This document shows, piece after piece, positions 7,430-15,105 of a stretch of DNA of 45,948 nucleotides. Made by a program: the position numbers and the translations under genes. Under the pieces are notes generated by a model. That model was not told where the DNA came from. It worked only from the letters and a program-made list of their open reading frames with translations, and ran no database searches. Position 1 is the first letter of the stretch, and each line of letters starts with the position of its first letter. Source of the stretch: Bacteroidales bacterium (GTDB lineage Bacteria; Bacteroidota; Bacteroidia; Bacteroidales; CG2-30-32-10); assembly GCA_035353855.1 (NCBI GenBank), contig DAOQAK010000033.1, positions 1-45,948 of the forward strand. Reading direction: 5' to 3'.

Positions 7430-8823
7430 TTTTCTTTTGTAGAATTCATTTTTATTTCTTCAATAATTTTAGAATATTTTTCCTGTGTTCTTAAACGATC
7501 CATAATTGTATCACTCTCTAATTTACCGGCATCCGAAAACCCAAGTCTGGCAGCATTCTCAAGCGATAACAACGCTTCAGGAATTTTTCCTTTTTTCATT
7601 AATATCACTGTTTTAAAATAAGCACAATCGGTATTTTCAGGGTCGACAAGCGAATAAATTATCACATAACGATAAGCCGTTTCATAATCATTCATCTTCA
7701 TTGCATTGTTGGTATTCATGTACGCCACAAGACTCAGGTAATTCAGCAGTCTTTTATACATTACTCTTTCATCTTTATCCGCATTTGTTTTTATTTGCTG
7801 ATTTATTAATGTTACCTGTTTTTTCCACCATAATGTGTCTTTCTCACCAATAGCTACGGCATAATCGCTTTGCAATTTGATTTCTTTTTCAGAAATGGTT
7901 TTTTGTTTTTGGATTGCCGCAATATATGATGGATTCTTTTTCAATTCTTCTAACGATTTTTTATATGCTGAAACATCTTTTATACCATCGAAAAAACTTA
8001 TCATCTTTTCACATAATTGATAAGCTTTGCAAATATTTTTTGATTTCAGTTCAATAAATTCTTTTTCCCACTTTTTGAATACCGGGTTGATTTCTGTAGT
8101 ATCAGCAATTATCAATTTATTTTTTACTGCCTGCAATTTAAGCCATAAAAACGCTTGTTCCATGATACTATCAGGAGGCCATTCATGTTTTCCATCGAAT
8201 GTATCGAAACAATAAGGAATTGATTTTTGCGGAAGGATTTCCTTTAACGCAAACATTTCATTCTGATTAAAATCTTCATTTCCTGCAATTCCATAATATC
8301 CGAAGTTGGCCGAATTTACTTCATTTCCGCTCATACCGGCACCACAAGCAATCACCGATTTTATTTTTCCATAAACAGCCAGATTGCTTGCAACCCTTGA
8401 GCCACCTGAGAATCCGGCAGCATAAATAAAATTATCGTCGATGCTGAATTTACGATGCGAATCGGAATATAATGTATCGAAGAAATTTTTAATAACATTG
8501 AATTGCACTCCATTCTGCGAATTGTTTGAACCTATTAAAATATATCCGAACTTTTCAGCAATGGCGCTATATTTCGTTAAAGGATATGCACCTTTTGCAT
8601 GTGGATCGAACATATAAACAACAGGCCACTTTTTATTTTTATCATAATTTGAAGGAAGGTATAAAGCATAACTTTGTGTTACATCATATCTGCATTTTAT
8701 AACATCGGTAACTTTTCCTTTCACTAATACTGTATCCAAACTATCAGCGCCATGATGATGTTTTGATGAACACGAAAAAACTGAGAATACAATGATAATA
8801 AATAGTACCGGGAAATATTTCAT
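7426..8823 (-). CDS. Lipoprotein with alpha/beta-hydrolase domain and helical C-terminus
   Basis: The start MKYFPVLFIIIVFSVFSCSS carries a lipobox with Cys18, so the protein is probably membrane-anchored in the periplasm or at the outer membrane. Residues about 45-230 resemble esterase/PHB-depolymerase-like alpha/beta hydrolases: KWPVVYMFDPHAKG, the nucleophile elbow GFSGGS (Ser in G-x-S-x-G form), and a likely catalytic His in GKHEWPPD. Residues 240-465 are helical and end in TPR-like sequence (MKKGKIPEALLSLENAARLG). The substrate is unknown. It overlaps the downstream nitroreductase by four bases and follows manC by 74 bases. Confidence 0.75.
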   Translation of the reverse strand: MKYFPVLFIIIVFSVFSCSSKHHHGADSLDTVLVKGKVTDVIKCRYDVTQSYALYLPSNYDKNKKWPVVYMFDPHAKGAYPLTKYSAIAEKFGYILIGSNNSQNGVQFNVIKNFFDTLYSDSHRKFSIDDNFIYAAGFSGGSRVASNLAVYGKIKSVIACGAGMSGNEVNSANFGYYGIAGNEDFNQNEMFALKEILPQKSIPYCFDTFDGKHEWPPDSIMEQAFLWLKLQAVKNKLIIADTTEINPVFKKWEKEFIELKSKNICKAYQLCEKMISFFDGIKDVSAYKKSLEELKKNPSYIAAIQKQKTISEKEIKLQSDYAVAIGEKDTLWWKKQVTLINQQIKTNADKDERVMYKRLLNYLSLVAYMNTNNAMKMNDYETAYRYVIIYSLVDPENTDCAYFKTVILMKKGKIPEALLSLENAARLGFSDAGKLESDTIMDRLRTQEKYSKIIEEIKMNSTKEK

Positions 8824-8897
8824 AAAAATAAATTTTATCTTCCCTTTTAATAATGCAGAAAATACAGTATGCTTGCAGAAAAATCTAAAAAGGAATA

Positions 8898-9989
8898 TTA
8901 AATGAATTGTTCGCCTTTTTCTACTTTCACATCGTTTACAAATTTCCTTATCTGTTGTTCTTCTGTCTTTTTACAAATAAGAAGAATGTTATCCGACTCA
9001 ACAACAATATAATCATGTAATCCTTGCAGAACAACCAGTTTGTCTTTTGGCATATTTACAATACAATTTTTTGAATCATATACCATAACATTTTTCCCAA
9101 CAATGGCATTCCCTTCTTTGTTCTTACTATGCGTTTCATACAATGAGCCCCATGTTCCCAAATCGGACCAGCCAAAATCAGATTGTAAAACATATACATT
9201 ATCGGCTTTCTCCATTACGGCATAGTCGATAGAAATATTTTTACAAACAGTGTAAGTATCTTTTATAAAAGCTTTTTCTTTGGGTGTATTATATTTTTTT
9301 ACTCCTTCTTTAAATAGTGTTGAAATCTCCGGAGTATATTTCTCAAATGCATCGATAATATTTTTTGCCGACCAAATAAAAATACCTGAGTTCCATAGAA
9401 AATCGCCACTTTTTAAAAACTGTTTTGCCATTTCAAGAACAGGTTTTTCAGTAAAGGTTTTAACTTTATTTATTCGGTTATCCTTTTGGTAAGCAATGCT
9501 TTCATTAAACTGAATATATCCATAACCCGTATCCGGGCGACTGGGTTTTATCCCTAATGTAAGCAGCCAGTCATTTGCTTCGGTTGCTTTTAATGCTGAA
9601 TTAATGATTTCGATAAAGTTTTCTTCCTTCAAAATTATATGATCGGAAGGTGCAACAACAATATTTGCAGCCGGATTAATTTCGTAAATTTTATAGCTGG
9701 CATATGCTATACATGGAGCTGTATTTCTTCTTAAAGGCTCACAAATTATTTGTTGTTCCGAAATTTCGGGTAATTGTTCTGAAACCAATTTTTTATAACT
9801 TTCATTGGTAACAATATATATATTTTCTTTTCCTATAACTTTTCTGAAACGATTGTATGTTTGCTGCAGTAAAGTTTGCCCTGTTCCCAGGATATCAATA
9901 AATTGTTTTGGATGCGATGTACGACTCATAGGCCAGAAACGTGTGCCTATCCCCCCTGCCATGATAACACAATACTGATTTTTTTTCAT
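8898..9989 (-). CDS. manC: Mannose-1-phosphate guanylyltransferase
   Basis: Makes GDP-mannose from mannose-1-phosphate and GTP, feeding cell-surface polysaccharide and GDP-fucose synthesis in the cytoplasm. The nucleotidyltransferase signature is clear: VIMAGGIGTRFWPMSRTSHPK at 9-29, the pyrophosphorylase loop with conserved Arg and Lys, then VVAPSDHII and FTEKP. At 363 residues it is the short form, lacking the C-terminal cupin (phosphomannose isomerase) domain of bifunctional enzymes. GVFIWS-type motif (NSGIFIWSA) is present. A -7 box (TAATTTTG on the minus strand, 10058-10065) overlaps the end of the upstream gene, so manC likely has its own promoter. Confidence 0.93.
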   Translation of the reverse strand: MKKNQYCVIMAGGIGTRFWPMSRTSHPKQFIDILGTGQTLLQQTYNRFRKVIGKENIYIVTNESYKKLVSEQLPEISEQQIICEPLRRNTAPCIAYASYKIYEINPAANIVVAPSDHIILKEENFIEIINSALKATEANDWLLTLGIKPSRPDTGYGYIQFNESIAYQKDNRINKVKTFTEKPVLEMAKQFLKSGDFLWNSGIFIWSAKNIIDAFEKYTPEISTLFKEGVKKYNTPKEKAFIKDTYTVCKNISIDYAVMEKADNVYVLQSDFGWSDLGTWGSLYETHSKNKEGNAIVGKNVMVYDSKNCIVNMPKDKLVVLQGLHDYIVVESDNILLICKKTEEQQIRKFVNDVKVEKGEQFI

Positions 9990-10057
9990 TACATTAAAAA
10001 TTAATGGGTTAAATAGTTTTCATCAATACCGAAAATATTTAATTACATTTTGTGCGG

Positions 10058-10065
10058 CAAAATTA
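10058..10065 (-). promoter_or_regulatory. -7 box for manC
   Basis: The minus strand reads TAATTTTG, matching TAnnTTTG, about 70 bases before the manC ATG and overlapping the stop of the SprT-like gene. Confidence 0.4.
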
Positions 10066-10707
10066 AAAAATTATCGGAAAAACCATAACATATTGTTTTT
10101 CTGTTATTGGAAATACCCTGTATACAGGACTAAATAAATATTTCTTACCTGATTTAACATTCTCGCACAAACTTCTTGTCCTCACTTTTTTTATTTTTTT
10201 ATATAAATCTCCGTCTTTTGTTTCAAATAAGGTATTTTCTAATAAGTCATCAATATAAACACCGGGTTTATCTTTGTCGTATTTCGAAAGTTCTTTAAAA
10301 AGTTTTGCATCGGAACAACTTGTTGCTTTAGGATTTTGCAGATGTTTATTCAGAAAAGGAACAAGGTCTGAAGGAAAAACATTTTCGCCTATCATGATAT
10401 TCATTAAACCTGTAAAATGTTTTTTCCAGTTTCGCCCATGAGGCTTAGCATAAAAATGACCTTCACGCCACACAATATAATGACTTATTTCATGTAATAA
10501 CGTGATAAGAAAAATATATGGATTAAGATTGCTGTTAATTGTAATTTCAGGAATGTAATTTTTTGTAGGAGAAGAGCTGAAATCGCCAAATTTAGAAACA
10601 CGCCCTTTAACAATTTTAATTTTAACTGGATATTTTTCGAGCAGCGGGGATAATATCGGAAAAGATTCAGGGGGAATATATTTTTCAAGAATTTTTGTTT
10701 CTTCCAT
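10063..10707 (-). CDS. SprT-like zinc metallopeptidase domain protein
   Basis: The 214 residues contain LLHEISHYIVW (HExxH at 72-76) and a downstream KPHGRNWKKHF with His90 as probable third zinc ligand, the SprT-like arrangement. Spartan/SprT proteins act on DNA-protein crosslinks in eukaryotes, but bacterial SprT-like proteins of this length are poorly characterised, so the substrate is unknown. The C-terminal part (LCENVKSGKKYLFSPVYRVF) looks like a small beta domain. The start overlaps the 3' end of the upstream small lipoprotein gene by 23 bases, suggesting co-transcription. Confidence 0.85.
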   Translation of the reverse strand: MEETKILEKYIPPESFPILSPLLEKYPVKIKIVKGRVSKFGDFSSSPTKNYIPEITINSNLNPYIFLITLLHEISHYIVWREGHFYAKPHGRNWKKHFTGLMNIMIGENVFPSDLVPFLNKHLQNPKATSCSDAKLFKELSKYDKDKPGVYIDDLLENTLFETKDGDLYKKIKKVRTRSLCENVKSGKKYLFSPVYRVFPITEKQYVMVFPIIF

Positions 10708-10858
10708 CCGTTGATGTTATATATATTTTCTCGTACTTTGCCTTGCTCCATGTAGGACAGTCGCATTTTTTCTTATGCCTGAAAATAAAGCAACCCGACG
10801 AAAAAAAACTAAAAATAATCACAAAGATTAATAAACAGTATTTTTTATTACGAAACAT
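10685..10858 (-). CDS. Small lipoprotein with CDCPxW motif
   Basis: I place the start at the ATG 10858-10856, giving 57 residues. The product has a lipobox (FSSGC, Cys22), then a basic stretch RHKKKC and the motif CDCPTW. Small lipoproteins of this shape, with a CDCPxW motif, recur in Bacteroidota; no function is known to me. An upstream extension to 10912 would add 18 residues of non-signal character and is less likely. It overlaps the SprT-like gene by 23 bases. Confidence 0.7.
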   Translation of the reverse strand: MFRNKKYCLLIFVIIFSFFSSGCFIFRHKKKCDCPTWSKAKYEKIYITSTDGRNKNS

Positions 10859-10862
10859 AATG

Positions 10863-10870
10863 TAATTTTG
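10863..10870 (+). promoter_or_regulatory. -7 box for mlaE
   Basis: TAATTTTG matches TAnnTTTG, 56 bases before the mlaE ATG, in the divergent region facing the small lipoprotein gene. Confidence 0.35.
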
Positions 10871-10926
10871 CTTTATCAAGTAAACTTCAAAAATAATAAT
10901 TTTGTTGTACATTTTTTGATTTTTTC

Positions 10927-11682
10927 ATGGGCATTATTCAAAGTTTATTATATCATATTGGGAGATATGCTCTTCTGCAAAAGAAAGTTTTTGGCAGGAT
11001 TGATAAATGGTCTGTTTTCAAAAAACAGATATTTATTGAAATGGAAAATCTTTGCCTCGACTCGTTAGGAATTGTTGCTATCATTTCTGTTTTTATGGGC
11101 GCTGTACTGGTAATACAAACAGCATATAATATCGATAGTCCTTTCATTCCCTTGTATACCATAGGCTTTACCACACGTCAATCTTTGGTTCTTGAATTTT
11201 GCCCTACAATTGTAAGCCTTATCCTTGCAGGGAAAGTAGGTTCCCGAATCTCTTCCGAAATAGGAACCATGCGTGTAACAGAACAAATAGATGCTCTTGA
11301 AATCATGGGTGTAAATTCATCTTCTTATCTGATTCTTCCTAAAATTGTTGCATGTGTTATACTTAATCCTTTTCTTATAGCATTAAGCATGTTACTCGGA
11401 TTATTAGGCGGATGGGGCGTTGCATTATTCGGTAGCGCCGTTACTCCTCATGTATATCTTTTAGGAATTCAATCGTTTTTTGTTCCGTTTGAAATTTTTT
11501 ATGCATTAATTAAAACAGCTTTTTTTGCACTTATCATTACATCCGTTTCCGGATATCATGGTTATTACACTCATGGCGGAGCATTGGAAGTTGGTCAGTC
11601 AAGTACAAAGGCAGTTGTATACAGTAGCATACTCATTATTTTATCAAACCTTGTTTTAACCCAGCTTTTACTTTCCAAATGA
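10927..11682 (+). CDS. mlaE: MlaE-type ABC transporter permease
   Basis: The 251 residues are a MlaE-family permease, the inner-membrane part of the MCE lipid-transport system that moves phospholipids between the two membranes. Evidence: LGIVAIISVFMGAVLVIQTAYN (a long membrane helix near 46-67), the conserved GKVGSRISSEIGTMRVTEQIDALEIMG block (about 99-125) that contacts the ATPase, and further hydrophobic segments at about 135-165, 185-210 and 226-248. It overlaps mlaF by four bases (ATGA at 11679-11682). No MCE-domain (MlaD) gene follows in this window. Confidence 0.93.
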   Translation: MGIIQSLLYHIGRYALLQKKVFGRIDKWSVFKKQIFIEMENLCLDSLGIVAIISVFMGAVLVIQTAYNIDSPFIPLYTIGFTTRQSLVLEFCPTIVSLILAGKVGSRISSEIGTMRVTEQIDALEIMGVNSSSYLILPKIVACVILNPFLIALSMLLGLLGGWGVALFGSAVTPHVYLLGIQSFFVPFEIFYALIKTAFFALIITSVSGYHGYYTHGGALEVGQSSTKAVVYSSILIILSNLVLTQLLLSK

Positions 11683-12425
11683 TAGAAGGAATAAATATAT
11701 CGAAATCATTTAGCGGTCGTCCGGTTTTGAAAAATGTTTCTTCAAAATTTGAAAAAGGTAAAACCAATTTGATCATTGGTCAGAGCGGTTCCGGGAAAAC
11801 GGTACTTATGAAATGCCTTGTCGGGTTAGTTGAAGTTGATGAAGGACAAGTGTTGTACGATAAACGCGATTTCTGTAAAATGGATGATATTGAAAGAAGA
11901 ACCATCCGCAAGGAAATAGGTATGCTTTTCCAGGGAGCAGCATTGTTCGATTCGATGACAGTTGAAGAAAATGTAATGTTTCCGCTTAATATGTTCACCA
12001 ATAAAAGTATGGAAGAAAAACTCGACAGGGTAAACTTTTGTCTTAAGCGTGTTAACATTATCAATTCAAATAATCTTTACCCTTCCGAAATAAGTGGAGG
12101 TATGAAAAAACGTGTGGCAATTGCACGTGCAATTTCAATGAATCCACAATATCTTTTTTGCGACGAACCTAATTCGGGCCTTGATCCTAAAACATCTATT
12201 CTTATTGATAATTTAATTAGCGAAATTACCAAAGAATTTGAAATCACTACTGTTATCAATACTCACGACATGAATTCTGTAGTTGAAATTGGCGATAAAA
12301 TCGCATTCATCTACGAAGGTGAACTGTGGTGGGAAGGTAATAAAGAAGAAATTCTTTACGCCAATAATAAAGAGTTAAACGATTTTGTTTACGCTACTGA
12401 ATTGTTGAGAAAGCTGAAAAAATAA
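11679..12425 (+). CDS. mlaF: MlaF-type ABC transporter ATP-binding protein
   Basis: ATPase partner of MlaE in lipid transport. Motifs: Walker A GQSGSGKT (34-41), Q-loop at LFQGAALFDSMTVEENV, signature ISGGMKKRVAIARA, Walker B YLFCDEPNSGLDP and the H-loop NTHDM. The length of 248 residues is usual. Its start overlaps the mlaE stop, so expression is translationally coupled. The 3' neighbour deoC is convergent, so the operon ends here; the substrate-binding MCE protein must be encoded elsewhere. Confidence 0.94.
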   Translation: MIEGINISKSFSGRPVLKNVSSKFEKGKTNLIIGQSGSGKTVLMKCLVGLVEVDEGQVLYDKRDFCKMDDIERRTIRKEIGMLFQGAALFDSMTVEENVMFPLNMFTNKSMEEKLDRVNFCLKRVNIINSNNLYPSEISGGMKKRVAIARAISMNPQYLFCDEPNSGLDPKTSILIDNLISEITKEFEITTVINTHDMNSVVEIGDKIAFIYEGELWWEGNKEEILYANNKELNDFVYATELLRKLKK

Positions 12426-12562
12426 AAGTTGACCCGCCTTGCATTCGACAGGCTCAGGCTGACGGCGAGGTTGGCAAGTTTACAAGGGAATTCCGTCAAC
12501 AGTCCTCAATTCGCAGTCTACAGTCAAACAATCATAACGTCTAACGTCAAACAACAAATGTT
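12426..12562. other. Intergenic filler between mlaF and deoC
   Basis: This 137-bp gap contains the word ttcgacaggctcaggctgac, a type of word that recurs in Bacteroidota intergenic DNA, followed by tcaacagtcc/gcagtctacagtcaaac-like short iterations. No gene and no strong hairpin was found. Confidence 0.4.
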
Positions 12563-13393
12563 TTATTTCAAAATTTCTTCCAGTACAGCATCAGCAAAAC
12601 GGCTTGCACCAAGACGAAACAAATGCGGATTCATCCATTCTTTTCCTAAAACAGCATTTACCAATTTTAAATAATTCATTGCTGAATTAACATTTGAAAT
12701 TCCACCTGCAGGTTTAATTCCAATTTTTTTCCCGGTTTTTTTGTAATGGTCTTTTATTGCTTCGAGCATTACAAAAACAGCTTCGGGAGTTGCAGCAGGA
12801 TTTATTTTTCCGGTTGAAGTTTTAATAAAATCACCACCCGCTTCAATAGCCATATCGCTTGCTTTACGAATATTTGCAGGTGTCAGCAACTCACCTGTTT
12901 CAAGAATAACTTTCAAATGAACATTACCACAAACTTTTTTTATTTTAAAAATTTCATCCGATACTTCATCGTATTTTCCTTCTAAAAATTTTCCGCGCGA
13001 AATTACCATATCAATTTCATCAGCACCTTCATCAATAGCATATTTTATTTCTGCAAGTTTCACTTCAATCGGTGATTGTCCGCTTGGGAAAGCTCCGGCA
13101 ACAGATGCTACATTAATATTTGTTTCTTTTAATTGCTGTTTTGCAATTTTTACAAACGGCGGATACACGCATACAGCGGCCACATTGGGAATGTCTTTCC
13201 CTTTTTCGCAAAAACTTTTTGCCTTAGTACATAAATCAATAACTTTTTTATCGGTATCCGAACCTTCCAGTGTTGTAAGGTCAATGATGCTTAAAGCAAA
13301 TTTACAGGCTTCTTTTGAAGAATAATTTTCAAGAGGTTTGCTTAAAATATTTTTTACATTTTCGGCTACGTAGCTTTCTGTAATTTCTGTCAT
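12563..13393 (-). CDS. deoC: Deoxyribose-phosphate aldolase
   Basis: Cleaves 2-deoxyribose-5-phosphate to glyceraldehyde-3-phosphate and acetaldehyde in deoxynucleoside catabolism. The catalytic set is visible: Asp128 in DEIDMVIS, the Schiff-base Lys161 in HLKVILETG, and Lys191 in FIKTSTGK. PAGGIS near 234 forms the phosphate-binding loop. At 276 residues it is of the longer DeoC type. A -7 box (TACTTTTG on the minus strand, 13420-13427) lies 27 bases upstream of the ATG. It has no deo-operon neighbours here. Confidence 0.96.
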   Translation of the reverse strand: MTEITESYVAENVKNILSKPLENYSSKEACKFALSIIDLTTLEGSDTDKKVIDLCTKAKSFCEKGKDIPNVAAVCVYPPFVKIAKQQLKETNINVASVAGAFPSGQSPIEVKLAEIKYAIDEGADEIDMVISRGKFLEGKYDEVSDEIFKIKKVCGNVHLKVILETGELLTPANIRKASDMAIEAGGDFIKTSTGKINPAATPEAVFVMLEAIKDHYKKTGKKIGIKPAGGISNVNSAMNYLKLVNAVLGKEWMNPHLFRLGASRFADAVLEEILK

Positions 13394-13419
13394 ATCGTAT
13401 TGATTTTTAAAAAAGTTTT

Positions 13420-13427
13420 CAAAAGTA
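13420..13427 (-). promoter_or_regulatory. -7 box for deoC
   Basis: The minus strand reads TACTTTTG, matching TAnnTTTG, 27 bases before the start. Confidence 0.4.
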
Positions 13428-13493
13428 ATTAAATAATTCCTTTATTCATTAAAACTTAACAATCATAGCATAAATTTTATGATGATTTATTTT

Positions 13494-13501
13494 TAAATTT
13501 G
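13494..13501 (+). promoter_or_regulatory. -7 box for cysC-cysD
   Basis: TAAATTTG matches TAnnTTTG and lies 10 bases before the cysC ATG, predicting a very short leader. Confidence 0.5.
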
Positions 13502-13511
13502 CAATACAAAT

Positions 13512-14120
13512 ATGAATGATACAAAAAATATTTTCCCGATTTTCGATCGTATTACTCCACGTGAAAATAAAGAAGCCTGCCTTAAACAACATTCACTGGC
13601 AATTTGGTTTTATGGTTTGTCGGGTGCCGGAAAAACTACGGTAGCAGTGGAGTTGGAGCAAATGCTATTTAAAAACGGTTTTATTTGTCAGTTGCTCGAT
13701 GCCGATAATGTTCGAACTTCAATCAATAAAGATTTAGGTTTTTCAATAAAAGACCGGGAAGAAAATATAAGACGCATTGCCGAATTAAATAAACTTTTCA
13801 TTAATAGCGGAATGATCATTCTGAATTGCTTTATCAGTCCTACTAAAGCTATACGTCAAATGGCACGCAATATTATCGGCGATAATGATTTTAAAGAAAT
13901 TTTCCTTAATGCTCCGTTTGAAGTTTGCCAGCAACGCGACACAAAAGGTTTGTATAAAAAAGCCAATGCCGGAAAATTAAAAGATTTTACCGGATTAAGT
14001 TCTCCATTTGAAATGCCGGAAAATCCAGATCTGGAACTGAGAACCGATATACTTAGCATTGAAGAAACAACACAACAGGTTTTTGATTTCATTTTTCCAA
14101 AAATAAAATACAGCCGATAA
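13512..14120 (+). CDS. cysC: Adenylyl-sulfate kinase
   Basis: Phosphorylates adenosine 5'-phosphosulfate to PAPS. The P-loop FYGLSGAGKTT lies at 33-43, followed by LLDADNVR (substrate-binding region), GFSIKDREENIRRI, and the LNCFISPTKAIRQMAR and GLYKKANAGKLKDFTG blocks typical of the family. The length of 202 residues is normal. cysD follows after two bases, so the two form an operon. PAPS can feed either sulfate assimilation or sulfation of surface glycans; the sequence does not decide which. Confidence 0.94.
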   Translation: MNDTKNIFPIFDRITPRENKEACLKQHSLAIWFYGLSGAGKTTVAVELEQMLFKNGFICQLLDADNVRTSINKDLGFSIKDREENIRRIAELNKLFINSGMIILNCFISPTKAIRQMARNIIGDNDFKEIFLNAPFEVCQQRDTKGLYKKANAGKLKDFTGLSSPFEMPENPDLELRTDILSIEETTQQVFDFIFPKIKYSR

Positions 14121-14122
14121 CC

Positions 14123-15031
14123 ATGATGCCTTCATATAACCTAACGCATTTGCGCGAACTGGAAGCCGAATCAATTTTCGTGATGCGTGAAGTCGCTGCC
14201 CAATTTGAAAACCCTGCTTTACTTTTTTCGGGAGGGAAAGATTCTATTGTAATGGTGCATATTGCGCTGAAATCTTTTCACCCGGCACGATTGCCATTCC
14301 CTTTGCTTCATATCGACACAGGACATAATTTTCCGGAAACGATTGAATACCGCGATAATCTTATCAATAAAACAGGAACAAGGCTTATTGTTGGATATGT
14401 TCAGGAATCTATTGATAGTGGTCGTGCTGTTGAAGAAAAAGGTCCATATGCAAGTCGCAATGTTCTTCAAACAATTACCTTGCTCGATACTATTGCAAAA
14501 TATAAATTCGATGTAGCTATAGGTGGTGCACGCCGCGACGAAGAAAAAGCAAGGGCTAAAGAACGATTTTTTTCTCATCGTGATGAATTCGGTCAATGGG
14601 ACCCCAAAAATCAACGCCCCGAACTATGGAATTTATTTAATGGGAAAAAGAGAATAGGCGAGCATTTCAGGATTTTTCCATTAAGCAACTGGACAGAAAT
14701 GGATATTTGGCAATATATTTTACAGGAAAAAATAGTAATGCCTTCGTTATACTTTTCGCACAACAGGAAATGTTTTACCCGCGACGGAGTTATTTATGCC
14801 AATTCTGATTTTATGCAACGAAAAGAAAATGAAATTCCCGAAATGATGCATGTGCGCTTCAGAACCATTGGTGATATGACCTGCACCGGTGCCACTTTAT
14901 CCAATGCTAATTCGGTCGAAGAAATTATTGATGAAGTAGCTGCATCACGAATTACCGAAAGAGGTGGACGGGCTGACGATAGACGCTCCGAAGCAGCAAT
15001 GGAAGACAGGAAAAAAGAAGGTTATTTTTAA
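14123..15031 (+). CDS. cysD: Sulfate adenylyltransferase subunit 2
   Basis: The small, ATP-pyrophosphatase-type subunit of ATP sulfurylase. It makes APS from sulfate and ATP, normally with the GTPase subunit CysN. The PP-loop FSGGKDS lies at 35-41; LLHIDTGHNFPETIEYRD, GGARRDEEKARAKERFFSHRDEFGQWDPK and FPLSNWTEMDIWQYI are family blocks; the C-terminus ends RGGRADDRRSEAAMEDRKKEGYF, the usual CysD tail. The start could be the first or second of two adjacent ATGs. No cysN follows: recJ begins 74 bases downstream, so the partner must be elsewhere. Confidence 0.95.
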   Translation: MMPSYNLTHLRELEAESIFVMREVAAQFENPALLFSGGKDSIVMVHIALKSFHPARLPFPLLHIDTGHNFPETIEYRDNLINKTGTRLIVGYVQESIDSGRAVEEKGPYASRNVLQTITLLDTIAKYKFDVAIGGARRDEEKARAKERFFSHRDEFGQWDPKNQRPELWNLFNGKKRIGEHFRIFPLSNWTEMDIWQYILQEKIVMPSLYFSHNRKCFTRDGVIYANSDFMQRKENEIPEMMHVRFRTIGDMTCTGATLSNANSVEEIIDEVAASRITERGGRADDRRSEAAMEDRKKEGYF

Positions 15032-15080
15032 AGTTTTTCCATAAATTATTTTCTTTTCTAAAAAATTTGTCGAATATTTT

Positions 15081-15088
15081 TACCTTTA
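15081..15088 (+). promoter_or_regulatory. Possible -7 box for recJ
   Basis: TACCTTTA matches TAnnTTTG at seven of the eight positions and lies 17 bases before the recJ ATG. Confidence 0.3.
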
Positions 15089-15105
15089 CAGGCTAAACAA
15101 AAAAA

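Noticed and set aside
9040..9225. Antisense open frames inside manC and similar long genes
   Set aside because: They are shadow frames in genes with clear family matches on the other strand.
10685..10912. Longer 75-residue start for the small lipoprotein
   Set aside because: The extra 18 residues precede a complete signal peptide with lipobox that starts at ATG 10858, so the later start is preferred.
12429..12674. 81-codon plus-strand frame between mlaF and deoC
   Set aside because: It overlaps the 3' end of deoC on the opposite strand and reads through repeat-like filler; no family resemblance or ribosome-binding signal.
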